A stretch of DNA of 36,961 bases from Rubrimonas sp036735545 (GCA_036735545.1 DAINOD010000024.1:1-36961), one strand, 5' to 3'. Shown: positions 8,677 through 16,547, counted from the stretch's first letter. The notes: generated from the sequence alone by a model not told the origin. Translations and numbers: made by a program.

Positions 8677-9365
8677 GCCGCGACGCGGGCGGCGACGCGG
8701 CGGGCGACGAATTCCGAGGCGATCAGCGCCGTCATGGCGACCGCGACGGCGACCAGCGTAAGCCGCATCGCGCCTGCGTCGCCGCCGGGCACTTGCGTGA
8801 AGGTGTAGATCGCGGACGGCAGCGTCTGGGTCTGGCCGGGAATGTTGGAGACGAACGTGATCGTCGCCCCGAACTCGCCCATCGCCTTGGCGAAGGCGAG
8901 GATGGCCCCTGCGACGATGCCGGGCGCGATCAGCGGCAGGGTGACGACGAGGAACGTCCAGGCTCGGTTGGCGCCCAGCGTGCCCGCCGCCTCCTCCAGT
9001 CGCGGGTCCACCGCCTCGATGGACAGTCGGATCGCCCGCACCATCAGCGGGAAGGCCATCACCGCCGCCGCCAGCACGGCGCCGGTCCAGCGGAAGGCCA
9101 GCACCAGCCCGAAGACCTGCTCCAGAAGCTGGCCGCCCACGCCGCGCCGCCCGAAGAAAAGCAGCAGCAGATAGCCGGTGACGACCGGCGGCAGGATCAG
9201 CGGCAGATGCACGACCCCGTTCAGCAGCTGCCTGCCCCAGAATTCGCCCCGGGCCAGCAGGTAGGCGACCGCGACCCCCGGCGGCAGGCTGATGACCGTC
9301 GCCCAGAAGGACACCTGCAGCGACAGGCGCAGGGCGGCCCACTCCGCTGGGGACAGCTCCCACAT
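8673..9365 (-). CDS. modB: Molybdate ABC transporter permease ModB
   Basis: A 230-residue inner-membrane permease with several hydrophobic helices. It carries the EAA cytoplasmic loop that docks the ATPase (EEAAGTLGANRAWTFLVVTLP), followed by the hallmark AKAMGEFGATITFVSNIPG of the ModB/CysT-type permeases. Length is normal for ModB. The start ATG 9365 lies four bases after the modA stop, and the end overlaps modC by ATGA, so modA, modB and modC form one translational unit. It should form a dimer that passes molybdate delivered by ModA. Confidence 0.93.
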   Translation of the reverse strand: MWELSPAEWAALRLSLQVSFWATVISLPPGVAVAYLLARGEFWGRQLLNGVVHLPLILPPVVTGYLLLLFFGRRGVGGQLLEQVFGLVLAFRWTGAVLAAAVMAFPLMVRAIRLSIEAVDPRLEEAAGTLGANRAWTFLVVTLPLIAPGIVAGAILAFAKAMGEFGATITFVSNIPGQTQTLPSAIYTFTQVPGGDAGAMRLTLVAVAVAMTALIASEFVARRVAARVAA

Positions 9366-9369
9366 CGGA

Positions 9370-10113
9370 TCAGTCGAGCACCGTGAAACCCTGCCCCTCG
9401 AAGGCGGCGCGCGCCGCGTCGGACGTCAGGTGCGCGGCGAAGGCGGCCGCCGAGGGGTTGGCGCTTTCGGTCAGCACCGCCACGGGGTAGATGATGGGCG
9501 GGTGACTTTCGCGCGGGAAGGTGGCGACCACGGTGACGGCGTCGTCGGCGGCGGCGTCGGTGGCGTAGACGATGCCCATCGGCGCCTCGCCGCGCGAGAC
9601 CAAAGCCAGCGCGGCGCGCACGTTCTCGGACTGAGCGAGGCTGCCGGCGACGCTGTCCAGCAGCCCGAAGTGCTCCAGCGCCGCCTTGCCGTAGCGGCCC
9701 GCCGGCACGGCCTCCACATCCGCCATCGCGAGACGACCGTCGCCGAGCATGCCTGCGAGGTCGGTGTCGGGCCCGATCTCGACCTGCGCGCCCGCCTGAC
9801 CATGGGCGATCAGCACGATGCGGTTGCCCAGCAGGTCGGTGCGCGTCTCGGGCCGGATCAGGCCACGCCCGGCCAGATAGTCCATCCACGGCGCGTCGGC
9901 CGAGATGAACAGATCCGCCGGCGCGCCCTGCTCGATCTGCCGCGCAAGCGCGGAACTCGCCGCATAGGCCACCACGACGTCCCCCTCCCAGCCCGCGACG
10001 ATCTCGTCCAGCGCGTTGGCGAGGCTCGCCGCGGCGAACACCACGAGTTGTCGGGCGTGGGCGACGGGCGCAGCGGCGATCAGGGCGACGGCGAGCAGAT
10101 GGCGCAGGCGCAT
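9370..10113 (-). CDS. modA: Molybdate-binding periplasmic protein ModA
   Basis: A 247-residue periplasmic substrate-binding protein. Residues 1 to about 22 form a Sec signal peptide (MRLRHLLAVALIAAAPVAHA). The mature protein opens with LVVFAAASLANALDEI, the ModA oxyanion-pocket motif, followed by SSALARQIEQGAPADLFISAD and the conserved VPAGRYGKAALE and GIVYATDA segments. I chose ATG 10113: it gives a clean signal peptide and has GGGGA seven bases upstream. An in-frame ATG further upstream would add a non-signal extension. The first 14 bases of its leader are repeated in inverse orientation upstream of modE (see 10121-10134). Regulation by ModE and molybdate is expected. Confidence 0.92.
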   Translation of the reverse strand: MRLRHLLAVALIAAAPVAHARQLVVFAAASLANALDEIVAGWEGDVVVAYAASSALARQIEQGAPADLFISADAPWMDYLAGRGLIRPETRTDLLGNRIVLIAHGQAGAQVEIGPDTDLAGMLGDGRLAMADVEAVPAGRYGKAALEHFGLLDSVAGSLAQSENVRAALALVSRGEAPMGIVYATDAAADDAVTVVATFPRESHPPIIYPVAVLTESANPSAAAFAAHLTSDAARAAFEGQGFTVLD

Positions 10114-10120
10114 GGTTGCG

Positions 10121-10134
10121 TCCCCGGCGATATG
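10121..10134 (-). promoter_or_regulatory. modA leader motif, repeated upstream of modE; candidate operator
   Basis: On the minus strand this reads CATATCGCCGGGGA, just before the modA start, and its GGGGA end probably serves as the modA ribosome binding site. The same 14 bases occur on the plus strand at 10648-10661, upstream of modE. Next to it, 10132-10148 is a perfect inverted repeat ATGGTT-5-AACCAT, inside the 62-base modE-modA gap. Together they are the best candidates for a ModE or other operator. They do not match the TATA-rich Mo-boxes I know, so this is a position-based inference. Confidence 0.35.
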
Positions 10135-10175
10135 GTTGCCAGAACCATTCATCGGCGGCGGCGTGAGGGCAAGCG

Positions 10176-10559
10176 TTATTCCTGCCCGGCCATGTCCCTG
10201 CGCATCCGCTTCAGGGCCGCGGCTTCGCCCGCCGTCGCCTGGGCGGCCTTCGCCTGCAGCCGGCGATAGAGCGCCAGCGCCTGCTCGCCCGCCTCGGTCA
10301 GCACGGCGCCGCCGAAGCCGGGGCCGCCGCGGTGGCTCTCGACCAACGGCGCGGCGAAGGTGTCGTTGAGCGTCTCCACCAGCATCCACGCGCGCTTGTA
10401 GCTCATGCCGAGGCGCCGACCGGCTGCGGCGATGCTGCCGGTCTCGCGGATCAACTCCATCAGGTCGGCCTTGCCGGGACCGATCATCGCGCCGTCGTCG
10501 AAGACGAGGCGGATGCGCAGGCCGGGCGGCGTGGGCGGCTTGGCGACGGCGCGGGTCAT
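10176..10559 (-). CDS. modE: ModE-type molybdate-responsive regulator, DNA-binding domain only
   Basis: A 127-residue winged helix-turn-helix protein of the ModE/LysR N-terminal type. Hallmarks are the ligand-independent N-terminal wing (RIRLVFDDGAMIGPGKADLMELI), the recognition region GSIAAAGRRLGMSYKRAWMLV and the glycine-rich ESHRGGPGFGGAVLTEAG. E. coli ModE has two further molybdate-binding (Mop) domains; they are absent here, and the frame stops soon after the helical linker. Such short forms are known and either sense molybdate differently or through a separate Mop protein. It heads the mod operon in the same direction as modA, so autoregulation and control of modABC are likely. Confidence 0.85.
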   Translation of the reverse strand: MTRAVAKPPTPPGLRIRLVFDDGAMIGPGKADLMELIRETGSIAAAGRRLGMSYKRAWMLVETLNDTFAAPLVESHRGGPGFGGAVLTEAGEQALALYRRLQAKAAQATAGEAAALKRMRRDMAGQE

Positions 10560-10647
10560 GGGACAGGACTGTGGGCGATCAAAGCGTTCGCGCCAAGGGG
10601 ATCGGTCGACTGCTCGCGCGCGGCGTCATCCGATTGGGCTGCTGAAA

Positions 10648-10661
10648 CATATCGCCGGGGA
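10648..10661 (+). promoter_or_regulatory. Second copy of the modA leader motif, upstream of modE
   Basis: CATATCGCCGGGGA on the plus strand is identical over 14 bases to the minus-strand modA leader (10134-10121). With one mismatch the match extends three bases further (AAACATATC against AACCATATC). It sits about 90 bases upstream of the modE start in the 180-base gap between modE and the penicillin V acylase-like gene. A regulatory role in modE expression is possible. The rest of that gap shows nothing I can support. Confidence 0.3.
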
Positions 10662-10739
10662 GGCGTGATGGGAGTCTGTGCGTGCAGCGCGCCGAATGGC
10701 GTCGCGCCAGATGGCGGGGCGCGGCGTCCGGAAGACGCT

Positions 10740-11855
10740 TCACATCGCGGGCTCGAAACGGAAGGGCTCTGACGCCGTGAACTTCGCCGAGACCTCGCCG
10801 GCGTGCACGGCTGTCATGTCCACCCCGAGGTCGAGCGACCGCACCGGCGCCCCCGCCGAAAAGTCCAGCGCGTCGAGGTCAATCCAGAAGACGTTCGGGG
10901 ACACGGCGGATTCCACGTAGAAGATCCGATCCTTCTGGTCCGCCACGACGCGCCAGCGGGTTGTCGACAGGTTGGGCGCGTCCTCCAGGCTGATCCCGTA
11001 GGGCACGGAGACGTTGCGGATGACGCTGAACACGGCGGCGGCGGCGATGCGCGGATCGTCGCTCTGGCGCACGGTGTCGATGTAATAGAGCGCGCGGACG
11101 AAGCGGTCGGTCGCCCGGTTGGTTCCGGGCAGGAACTGGCGGCCGTCCACGCCGCGCCAGTAGCGGGTGACGGCGATCTGATCCTCGTAGCGCGGCTCGT
11201 TGGTCATCACCCGGTGGTCGCGCGCATGGTGGATCACGAGTTCGCCGTCGATCCACTCGAGGATCGCGCTGTCGCCGGTCGCATCCGACAGCGACAGGTG
11301 CACGGTCGTCAGCCGCCCCGGCTGGCCCGGCACCTCGCCGGTGGCTGCGTGCAAGGGGGTCGCGCGCAGATGCGCAACCGCCTCGGCCACGTCGGCGAAG
11401 TTGTCGAGGAAGTACTGAGCCCAGACCGAGAGGGAGATCCGGGGCGTCGTTCCGTCCTCCTCCGGATAGCCTGCATCGACCTGCCACAGCAGGTTCGCGA
11501 CCAGACCGGCCTCGTTCATGCCGTCGACTGTCGAGATGTCGTAGCCGGAGACGATCAGGCTTCCGTAGCGGGAGGTCCATTCGACCGAGCGCGGCCCGGC
11601 GGCGCCGTCGCGCGCCATGCCCCGCGGGAACACCCAGAGGTTGGACGTGATCGGGAGGCTCCAGTCGAAGGTGCGCCCGGTCAGCACGCGGTCCTGCGGC
11701 CCGAGATAGACGGCCCGCGTGCAGGCCAGCGCCTCGTGAACCCCGACCGCGCCGGAGAGCGTGACGCCGGCGGCCAGCGCCAGCACCGTGGCTCGCAAGC
11801 GACGCCAGACCCTTGCGCAAGCGTGGACGTCCCGCATGGCGCGTCGTGTCGTCAT
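10740..11855 (-). CDS. Penicillin V acylase / choloylglycine hydrolase family Ntn hydrolase
   Basis: A 371-residue secreted amidase. A long basic N-terminus and hydrophobic stretch end in HEALA, after which Cys45 starts CTRAVYLGPQDRVLTGRTFDW. Signal cleavage before Cys45 would expose it as the N-terminal nucleophile, as in bile salt hydrolases and penicillin V acylases. Arg61 and Asp64 sit at the spacing of the family's catalytic Arg and Asp, and NGM-like DGMNEAGLV and MTNEPRYEDQ (oxyanion Asn) are present. The family hydrolyses linear amide C-N bonds. Gram-negative relatives such as those of Agrobacterium and Pectobacterium also cleave acyl-homoserine lactones, so quorum quenching is a plausible role. 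Its ATG overlaps the upstream META-domain gene stop (ATGA), so the two are co-translated. Confidence 0.87.
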   Translation of the reverse strand: MTTRRAMRDVHACARVWRRLRATVLALAAGVTLSGAVGVHEALACTRAVYLGPQDRVLTGRTFDWSLPITSNLWVFPRGMARDGAAGPRSVEWTSRYGSLIVSGYDISTVDGMNEAGLVANLLWQVDAGYPEEDGTTPRISLSVWAQYFLDNFADVAEAVAHLRATPLHAATGEVPGQPGRLTTVHLSLSDATGDSAILEWIDGELVIHHARDHRVMTNEPRYEDQIAVTRYWRGVDGRQFLPGTNRATDRFVRALYYIDTVRQSDDPRIAAAAVFSVIRNVSVPYGISLEDAPNLSTTRWRVVADQKDRIFYVESAVSPNVFWIDLDALDFSAGAPVRSLDLGVDMTAVHAGEVSAKFTASEPFRFEPAM

Positions 11856-12871
11856 GGCAGATAGACCGCCTCCAGCTCCGCCCGCACGGCGCCGTCAGCG
11901 TCGAGCAGCCGCAACGTCCGGCCGCCGACAGCGTGCGCCGCGGCGGCGCCGAGGGCGTCGGCCAGCGCCGCCTCGGCCGCGGCGAGATCCTCGTGGCACG
12001 CCATCATGGTGCTGGCCGCCGCGCCGAAGGACAGGCCGTCCCCCTCCGTCTCGAAGCCGCCGCGCATCGTGTTGCACCCGACCGACGCGTTGAAGCGACC
12101 CTCGTCCCCGTGCAGCAGGAGATAGGGCTCGTTGCGCGGCGGCGCCCATGCCAGCGGCTCGCCGCCGACGGAGCGGATGCGCCAGACCGTGCCGACGAGC
12201 GCAGGGGCCGACGCCGCGCGGGCGCAGTCCTCGCCCGGCCATGTCGCGCCGAAGCGGTTCACGACGACCGTCGGCCGCGACGGTCCCTCCATCTGCTCGC
12301 GCGTCGCGATCGTGGCGTCGAGCGTGACGAACAGCGGCTCGGCGGGGCCAGGGCGGTCGGCGAGATAGGCCCGCTCCGCGGCGAGCCAGTCGCCTTCGAG
12401 CGCCACCGGGTGGCTGCGTCCGGTCGCGCAGTGCAGCAGGATCGCGGCGTCGGCGAAATAGGTGAGCATGCCGGCGACCGGCAACGTGATCTGCGCGGGG
12501 TCGAGTTCGCCCTCGGTCACGAGATCGCCGCTCGCGTCCTCGGGCGCGCCTTCCGGGCGCAGGCGCTGGGCGTTGCGCACCGTGAGAACGAGGCGCTCTC
12601 CGCCGAGATCGAGGATCAGCGCGCCGCCGGCGGCATGCCAACGCCCGGCATGGTTCGCCGCCGCGTCGCCTGCCTCCGGCGTGCGGAGGAGGTGGAAGGC
12701 CTGGTCGGGCCACAGGTCCAGACGCCACGCCGAGCCCGCATGATCGCCCGCATAGGTTGCGGGGGCCATGGCGCCGTGGGCGCCGACGAAGGATTCCGCC
12801 TCCTGCGCGCGCAGGGCGGTCGGCGCCGCGATCAGGGCCATGGCCAGCGTCGCGGCAAGAGATGGCGGCAT
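11852..12871 (-). CDS. Periplasmic META (HslJ-like) domain protein with NlpE-like N-terminal region
   Basis: A 339-residue exported protein. Residues 1-22 form a signal peptide (MPPSLAATLAMALIAAPTALRA, then QEAE). The C-terminal part, from about residue 225, is a META domain: LVGTVWRIRSVGGEPL, VGCNTMRGGFE and STMMACHEDL, with the paired cysteines typical of HslJ-like domains. The middle (LDLWPDQAFHLLRT, GRWHAAGGALILDLGGERL) resembles the NlpE copper-resistance/stress-sensing fold. META-domain proteins are linked to heat shock, novobiocin resistance and envelope stress, but none has a defined reaction. ATG 12871 gives the signal peptide; an upstream in-frame start would add an Arg/Cys-rich extension and is rejected. 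It is the first gene of the pair with the acylase-like hydrolase. Confidence 0.8.
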   Translation of the reverse strand: MPPSLAATLAMALIAAPTALRAQEAESFVGAHGAMAPATYAGDHAGSAWRLDLWPDQAFHLLRTPEAGDAAANHAGRWHAAGGALILDLGGERLVLTVRNAQRLRPEGAPEDASGDLVTEGELDPAQITLPVAGMLTYFADAAILLHCATGRSHPVALEGDWLAAERAYLADRPGPAEPLFVTLDATIATREQMEGPSRPTVVVNRFGATWPGEDCARAASAPALVGTVWRIRSVGGEPLAWAPPRNEPYLLLHGDEGRFNASVGCNTMRGGFETEGDGLSFGAAASTMMACHEDLAAAEAALADALGAAAAHAVGGRTLRLLDADGAVRAELEAVYLP

Positions 12872-13402
12872 GGTCGCTCCACGTCTGTATGCGCGATCAT
12901 CTCTACACAATCGCCGACCGCATCCAAAGCCCCTGCGGCGCGCGGAGGGGCCGCAATGCGGACAGCCCTTCGCAGGCGGCGCCGCTCTTTCACGACCACG
13001 CGCGATCACCCGGCGCGCAAGAGAGGATGCGGCGCAGCGCCGGGCCGTTCGCGACTGGCGGGACGCTCGGGTCGTCGCACAGGCGGCCGTCGCTTCGCCA
13101 TCCTCCCTCGCCGCAAGCCCGCGGGAGTTCGGGCGAAGCCTGGTGCGCGCCGGCGGACAGGTCCGGTTCCCGCACGCTGGGCGCTAGGTAGGACGCCGGC
13201 GCACTTGCGGGCCCGGGGCGCGCCGGCGCAGATGGCGCATGCCGCCGGCAGGTCCGCCGCAACCTCTCTCGCGTCCGCGCCGATGATCGGCTCGGGGGCC
13301 GCGACCAGGACGCGAGGGGAAGGTGGCTCGCGACCATATCGCGCCATGGCGGCTCAAGCGCCGGGGTTTCGACGTTTCCTGATGCGTTGAGGGACGATAG
13401 CC
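12872..13402. other. 531-base intergenic region without a supportable gene
   Basis: This gap separates the divergently transcribed META-domain and DevB-like genes, so promoters for both should lie here. Several frames are open, but they are rich in Arg, Pro and Ser, lack any family motif and overlap each other on both strands. The only distinct structure is the palindrome at 13092-13139. GAGGGA at 13388-13393 is the probable ribosome binding site of the DevB-like gene. Confidence 0.6.
13092..13139. repeat. Large imperfect palindrome (possible REP-like element)
   Basis: The left arm is GCTTCGCCATCCTCCC (13092-13107) and the right arm GGGAGTTCGGGCGAAGC (13123-13139). Eight outer and five inner base pairs are perfect (GCTTCGCC/GGCGAAGC and CTCCC/GGGAG), separated by a 3/4-base bulge, with a 15-base loop. 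There is no T tract. It resembles the interspersed palindromic elements common between alphaproteobacterial genes. Only one copy was noticed in this window. Confidence 0.45.
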
Positions 13403-14635
13403 ATGATCGCCACAGATGACGGAGGCTTGCCGCTGGACCTTGAGCGGACCCCCGACCCGGCCGGGCCTGCGGCGTCCCGTCGTCCGCGGCGGTTTCGCGC
13501 GCGGTATCTGCTCGTCCTGCTGATCCCGGTGTTCATGTTTTCCGGCGCCGTGATCGGCCTGTATTTCCAGCCGCCGGCGCTCCGGACGTTCTACGCGCTG
13601 ACCGGCCTGCAGCCCGGCGGCGGCGCGTCCAACCCCATCGCGCTGCCGCCCGAGATATCGGTGCCTCCGGCGATGGCGGAGACGCTGCTGCCCTCGGACG
13701 TCGTGGGGCTGGCGCGCCTGATGCCGCGCGGCGACGTCGCCGTCGTGGCGGCGCCCTTCGGCGCGGGCGACGCTCGGGTCGCGGCGATCATGGTGTCCGT
13801 GGGCGACCGCGTGACCCGCGGCCAGACGGTCGCGGAACTGGACAACGCGGAGGCGCTGGAGGGCGCGGTGCTGACCGCCGAGGCCAACCTCGCCGTGAAG
13901 CAGGCGACGCTCGCGCAGACCCGCAGCGCCGTCGCGGCCAGCCGCGCCGAGGCGCAGGCGACGCTCGACCAGGCGCGCGCCGCCGCGCGCGAGGCGGGGG
14001 TTGAACTTGCGCGGACCGAGAGCCTCGCCCAGCGCGGCGTCGCCACCGGCGCCCTGCTCGACACGGCGCGCGCGGCGGCGGAGGACGCGGCGCTGTCGAT
14101 CCTGCGGGCCGAGGCGACGCTGGCGCGCTTCACCGCCGGCGCGCTGGATGAGCAGCCCGATGTGGTGGTCGCCGCCCGCAACGTCGCCGCCGCAGAGGCG
14201 GAGCTGAGGCGGGCGCGGCTGGACATGGCGCAGTCCGAGGTGCGCGCGCCCATAGACGGCGTCATCCTCGACATCCACGCGACGCCCGGCCAGCGACCGC
14301 CGGCGGAGGGCGTCATGGATATGGGCGACACGAGCGCGATGATGGCCGAGGTCGAGGTCTGGCAGGACCGCATCGGCGCCGTCGCGGTCGGCCAGCCGGT
14401 GGACCTCGCGGCTGGGGCGCTCGAGCGTTCCCTGCGCGGCGCGGTCGAGCGCATCGGCCTGACCGTCGGTCGTCAGGGTCTGATCTCGGACGACGCGGCG
14501 GCCAACTCCGACGCGCGGGTGGTGCGGGTGCTGGTCGCGCTGGACGCGGAATCGTCGCAACGCGCCGCGCGCCTCGTCGGGCTTGAGGCTGTCGCCCGCA
14601 TCGACACCGGCGCACTGGCGCGGGCGGCGCCATGA
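13403..14635 (+). CDS. DevB-like ABC exporter membrane fusion protein (HlyD family)
   Basis: A 410-residue periplasmic adaptor. A cytoplasmic tail with an RRPRRFRAR patch leads into one membrane anchor (LLVLLIPVFMFSGAVIGLYF, about residues 35-54). A lipoyl half-motif follows (VSVGDRVTRGQTVAELDN), then a long Ala/Glu/Arg coiled-coil hairpin (about 155-270), the second lipoyl half (VRAPIDGVILDIHATPGQRP) and a beta-barrel. This order is that of DevB/HlyD adaptors. With the next two genes it forms a DevBCA-type exporter, a system that exports heterocyst glycolipids in cyanobacteria. In proteobacteria the cargo is generally unknown. ATG 13403 has GAGGGA about 9 bases upstream. It overlaps the permease gene by ATGA. 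Confidence 0.85.
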   Translation: MIATDDGGLPLDLERTPDPAGPAASRRPRRFRARYLLVLLIPVFMFSGAVIGLYFQPPALRTFYALTGLQPGGGASNPIALPPEISVPPAMAETLLPSDVVGLARLMPRGDVAVVAAPFGAGDARVAAIMVSVGDRVTRGQTVAELDNAEALEGAVLTAEANLAVKQATLAQTRSAVAASRAEAQATLDQARAAAREAGVELARTESLAQRGVATGALLDTARAAAEDAALSILRAEATLARFTAGALDEQPDVVVAARNVAAAEAELRRARLDMAQSEVRAPIDGVILDIHATPGQRPPAEGVMDMGDTSAMMAEVEVWQDRIGAVAVGQPVDLAAGALERSLRGAVERIGLTVGRQGLISDDAAANSDARVVRVLVALDAESSQRAARLVGLEAVARIDTGALARAAP

Positions 14636-15804
14636 GCGGCCTGTTGCAGGCGCTGTTCGGCCGCCTGCCGATCGGCTGGCTGCAGCTGACCCACAAGCGC
14701 GGGCGCTTCTTCGCCGCGCTGGCGGGCGTGGCCTTCGCCAACGTTTTGGTCTTCGTGCAGCTCGGCATCATGAACTCCATGGCCGCGGCGACGCTGCGCC
14801 CCTACGCCTTCTTCAACGCCGACGTCATGATCTCGGCGGGCGATGCGAACGCGATGGCCGAGGGCGGCAACGTCGCCCGGCAGTGGATGCTGCAGGCGTT
14901 CGCCGACCCCGACGTGGCCGCCGGCATGGGGCTGTTCGTCGGCTTGACGCCGTGGAACCGTGGCGACAACGCCATCAGCTTCACCACCTTCGGCGTCGAC
15001 CCGGCGCAACCCGGCTTCGTCGCGCCGGACATCGCCGCGGACATCACGTTCCTCGAGGTCCGGGGGGCGGCGATGCTCGACCGGCTGGCGCGCGGCCTGC
15101 CGCGTGACGAGGCGGCCGCGATCCGGCCGCAGACGCCGCTGTCGTTCGAGACCGAGGGGCGCACGCTGACGGCGATGACCACCTTCGCCGGCGGCGGGGG
15201 GTTCGGCGGCGACGGTTACATGGTCCTGTCCGACCAGACGTTTCTGTCGCTGTTTCCGAAGCGCAGCTCCGCCGCGCCCGACCACATCCTGCTTCAGTTG
15301 CGCCGGGGCGCGGACGTGGCGGATGCGGTCGCGCGGCTGCGCGCGCTGATCTCGGACGACACCTTGCGCATCCGCAGCTACGCCGACGCGGCGCAGGAGG
15401 ATCTGCGCTACCAGCAGACCCGCCGGCCCACCGGCGTCATCTTCGGCTTCGGCGTGCTGATCGGCGTGCTGGTGGGGCTGGTGATCGTCTATCAGGTGCT
15501 GTCGGCCGACGTGGCGGACCACCTGCGCGAATACGCCACCTTCAAGGCGATGGGCTACGGCCCGCGCTTCTTCCTCGGCATCGTCGTCGAGGAGGCGCTG
15601 GTGCTGGGGCTGCTGGGATTCCTGCCGGGGCTGGTCGTGGGCACGGCGATCCTGACGCTGATGGGCCAGGTCACCACCCTGCCGCTGGCGATGACGCCGG
15701 CCATGGCCGCCACGGTCTTCGTCGGCACGGTCGTGTTCTCGGTGCTGTCGGGCGTGATCGCCACGCGGCGGCTGGCTGCGGCCGACCCGGCCGACCTGTT
15801 CTGA
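14632..15804 (+). CDS. DevC-like ABC exporter permease (MacB/FtsX fold)
   Basis: A 390-residue membrane protein with the DevC architecture. An N-terminal helix (FFAALAGVAFANVLVFVQLG, about residues 23-42) is followed by a large periplasmic domain (about 45-260). Three C-terminal helices then include IFGFGVLIGVLVGLVIVYQV, the ALVLGLLGFLPGLVVGTAIL region and a last segment before TRRLAAADPADLF. LPIGWLQLTHKRGRFF at the N-terminus is a family hallmark. This fold works by mechanotransmission, moving substrate from the periplasmic side through an outer-membrane duct. No TolC-like gene lies in the window. Start ATG overlaps the DevB-like stop (ATGA); the ATPase gene begins ten bases after this stop. 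Confidence 0.87.
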   Translation: MSGLLQALFGRLPIGWLQLTHKRGRFFAALAGVAFANVLVFVQLGIMNSMAAATLRPYAFFNADVMISAGDANAMAEGGNVARQWMLQAFADPDVAAGMGLFVGLTPWNRGDNAISFTTFGVDPAQPGFVAPDIAADITFLEVRGAAMLDRLARGLPRDEAAAIRPQTPLSFETEGRTLTAMTTFAGGGGFGGDGYMVLSDQTFLSLFPKRSSAAPDHILLQLRRGADVADAVARLRALISDDTLRIRSYADAAQEDLRYQQTRRPTGVIFGFGVLIGVLVGLVIVYQVLSADVADHLREYATFKAMGYGPRFFLGIVVEEALVLGLLGFLPGLVVGTAILTLMGQVTTLPLAMTPAMAATVFVGTVVFSVLSGVIATRRLAAADPADLF

Positions 15805-15814
15805 CGGCGCGGCC

Positions 15815-16519
15815 ATGGACAACGGCATGATCGTCGAGGCGCGCGGGCTGAACCACTGGTTCGGGACGGGCGAGGCCCGCAAGCAGGCGCTGTACGACAT
15901 CGACCTCGCTTTGCCGCGCGGCGGGCTCACCGTGCTGATGGGGCCGTCCGGGTCCGGCAAGACCACGGTGCTGACCCTTGTCGGCTGCCTGCGCGCGGTG
16001 CAGGACGGCTCGGTGCGGCTGATGGGGCATGAGTTGCACGGCGCGCGCGAGGCCGAACTCACCGCGCTGCGCCGGCGGCTCGGCTTCATCTTCCAGTCCC
16101 ACAACCTGCACGAGAGCCTGACGGCGCGGCAGAACGTCATCATGGGCGTGCAGGTCCGCCCCGGCGTGCCGGACGATCTCGCGCGCCGAGCCGCCGCCCG
16201 GGCGCTCGACCTTGTCGGGCTGTCCGACCGCATCGACTATCTGCCCGCCAACCTCTCCGGCGGCCAGAAGCAGCGCGTCGCCGTCGCGCGGGCCCTTGTC
16301 GGCAACCCGGACATGGTGCTCGCCGACGAGCCCACGGCGGCGCTGGACAAGGACAGCGCGGCCGACGTGGTCGATCTGCTCAAGCGGCTGGGCGCCGAGC
16401 GCGGCACGACCACATTGCTGGTGACCCATGACAACCGCATCCTCGACCGCGCCGACCGGATACTGACACTCGAGGACGGACGGATTGTCTCGAGCAACTC
16501 CTGCGCAAAAGCGCCATGA
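15815..16519 (+). CDS. DevA-like ABC exporter ATPase
   Basis: A 234-residue ATPase with Walker A GPSGSGKTT (43-51), Q-loop FIFQSHNLHESL, signature LSGGQKQRV (148-156), Walker B MVLADEPTAALD (167-178) and the switch His in VTHDNRI. Length and the HNLHESLTARQNV stretch fit the DevA/LolD/MacB branch rather than importers. It is the third gene of the exporter and should drive the DevC-like permease dimer. ATG 15815 is chosen for length and spacing; ATG 15827 is an alternative that would lose four residues. The gene ends 39 bases from the convergent lactate permease gene. Confidence 0.9.
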   Translation: MDNGMIVEARGLNHWFGTGEARKQALYDIDLALPRGGLTVLMGPSGSGKTTVLTLVGCLRAVQDGSVRLMGHELHGAREAELTALRRRLGFIFQSHNLHESLTARQNVIMGVQVRPGVPDDLARRAAARALDLVGLSDRIDYLPANLSGGQKQRVAVARALVGNPDMVLADEPTAALDKDSAADVVDLLKRLGAERGTTTLLVTHDNRILDRADRILTLEDGRIVSSNSCAKAP

Positions 16520-16532
16520 ACGCTGGTTCTGA

Positions 16533-16547
16533 GGTCGTGAGACGACC
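16533..16547. terminator. Perfect short hairpin between convergent devA-like and lctP genes
   Basis: GGTCGT-GAG-ACGACC forms a six-base-pair stem in the 39-base gap between two convergent stops. The placement fits a shared terminator for both directions, although no T run follows on either strand. Confidence 0.35.

Noticed and set aside
10668..10772. 34-codon plus-strand ORF after a good GGGGAGG site
   Set aside because: It runs into the 3' end of the oppositely oriented acylase-like gene and has no recognisable content. The ribosome-like sequence is part of the 14-base motif shared with modA.
12757..13390. Open frames on both strands in the gap before the DevB-like gene
   Set aside because: They overlap each other, lack ribosome sites and motifs, and encode Arg/Ser/Pro-rich sequence.
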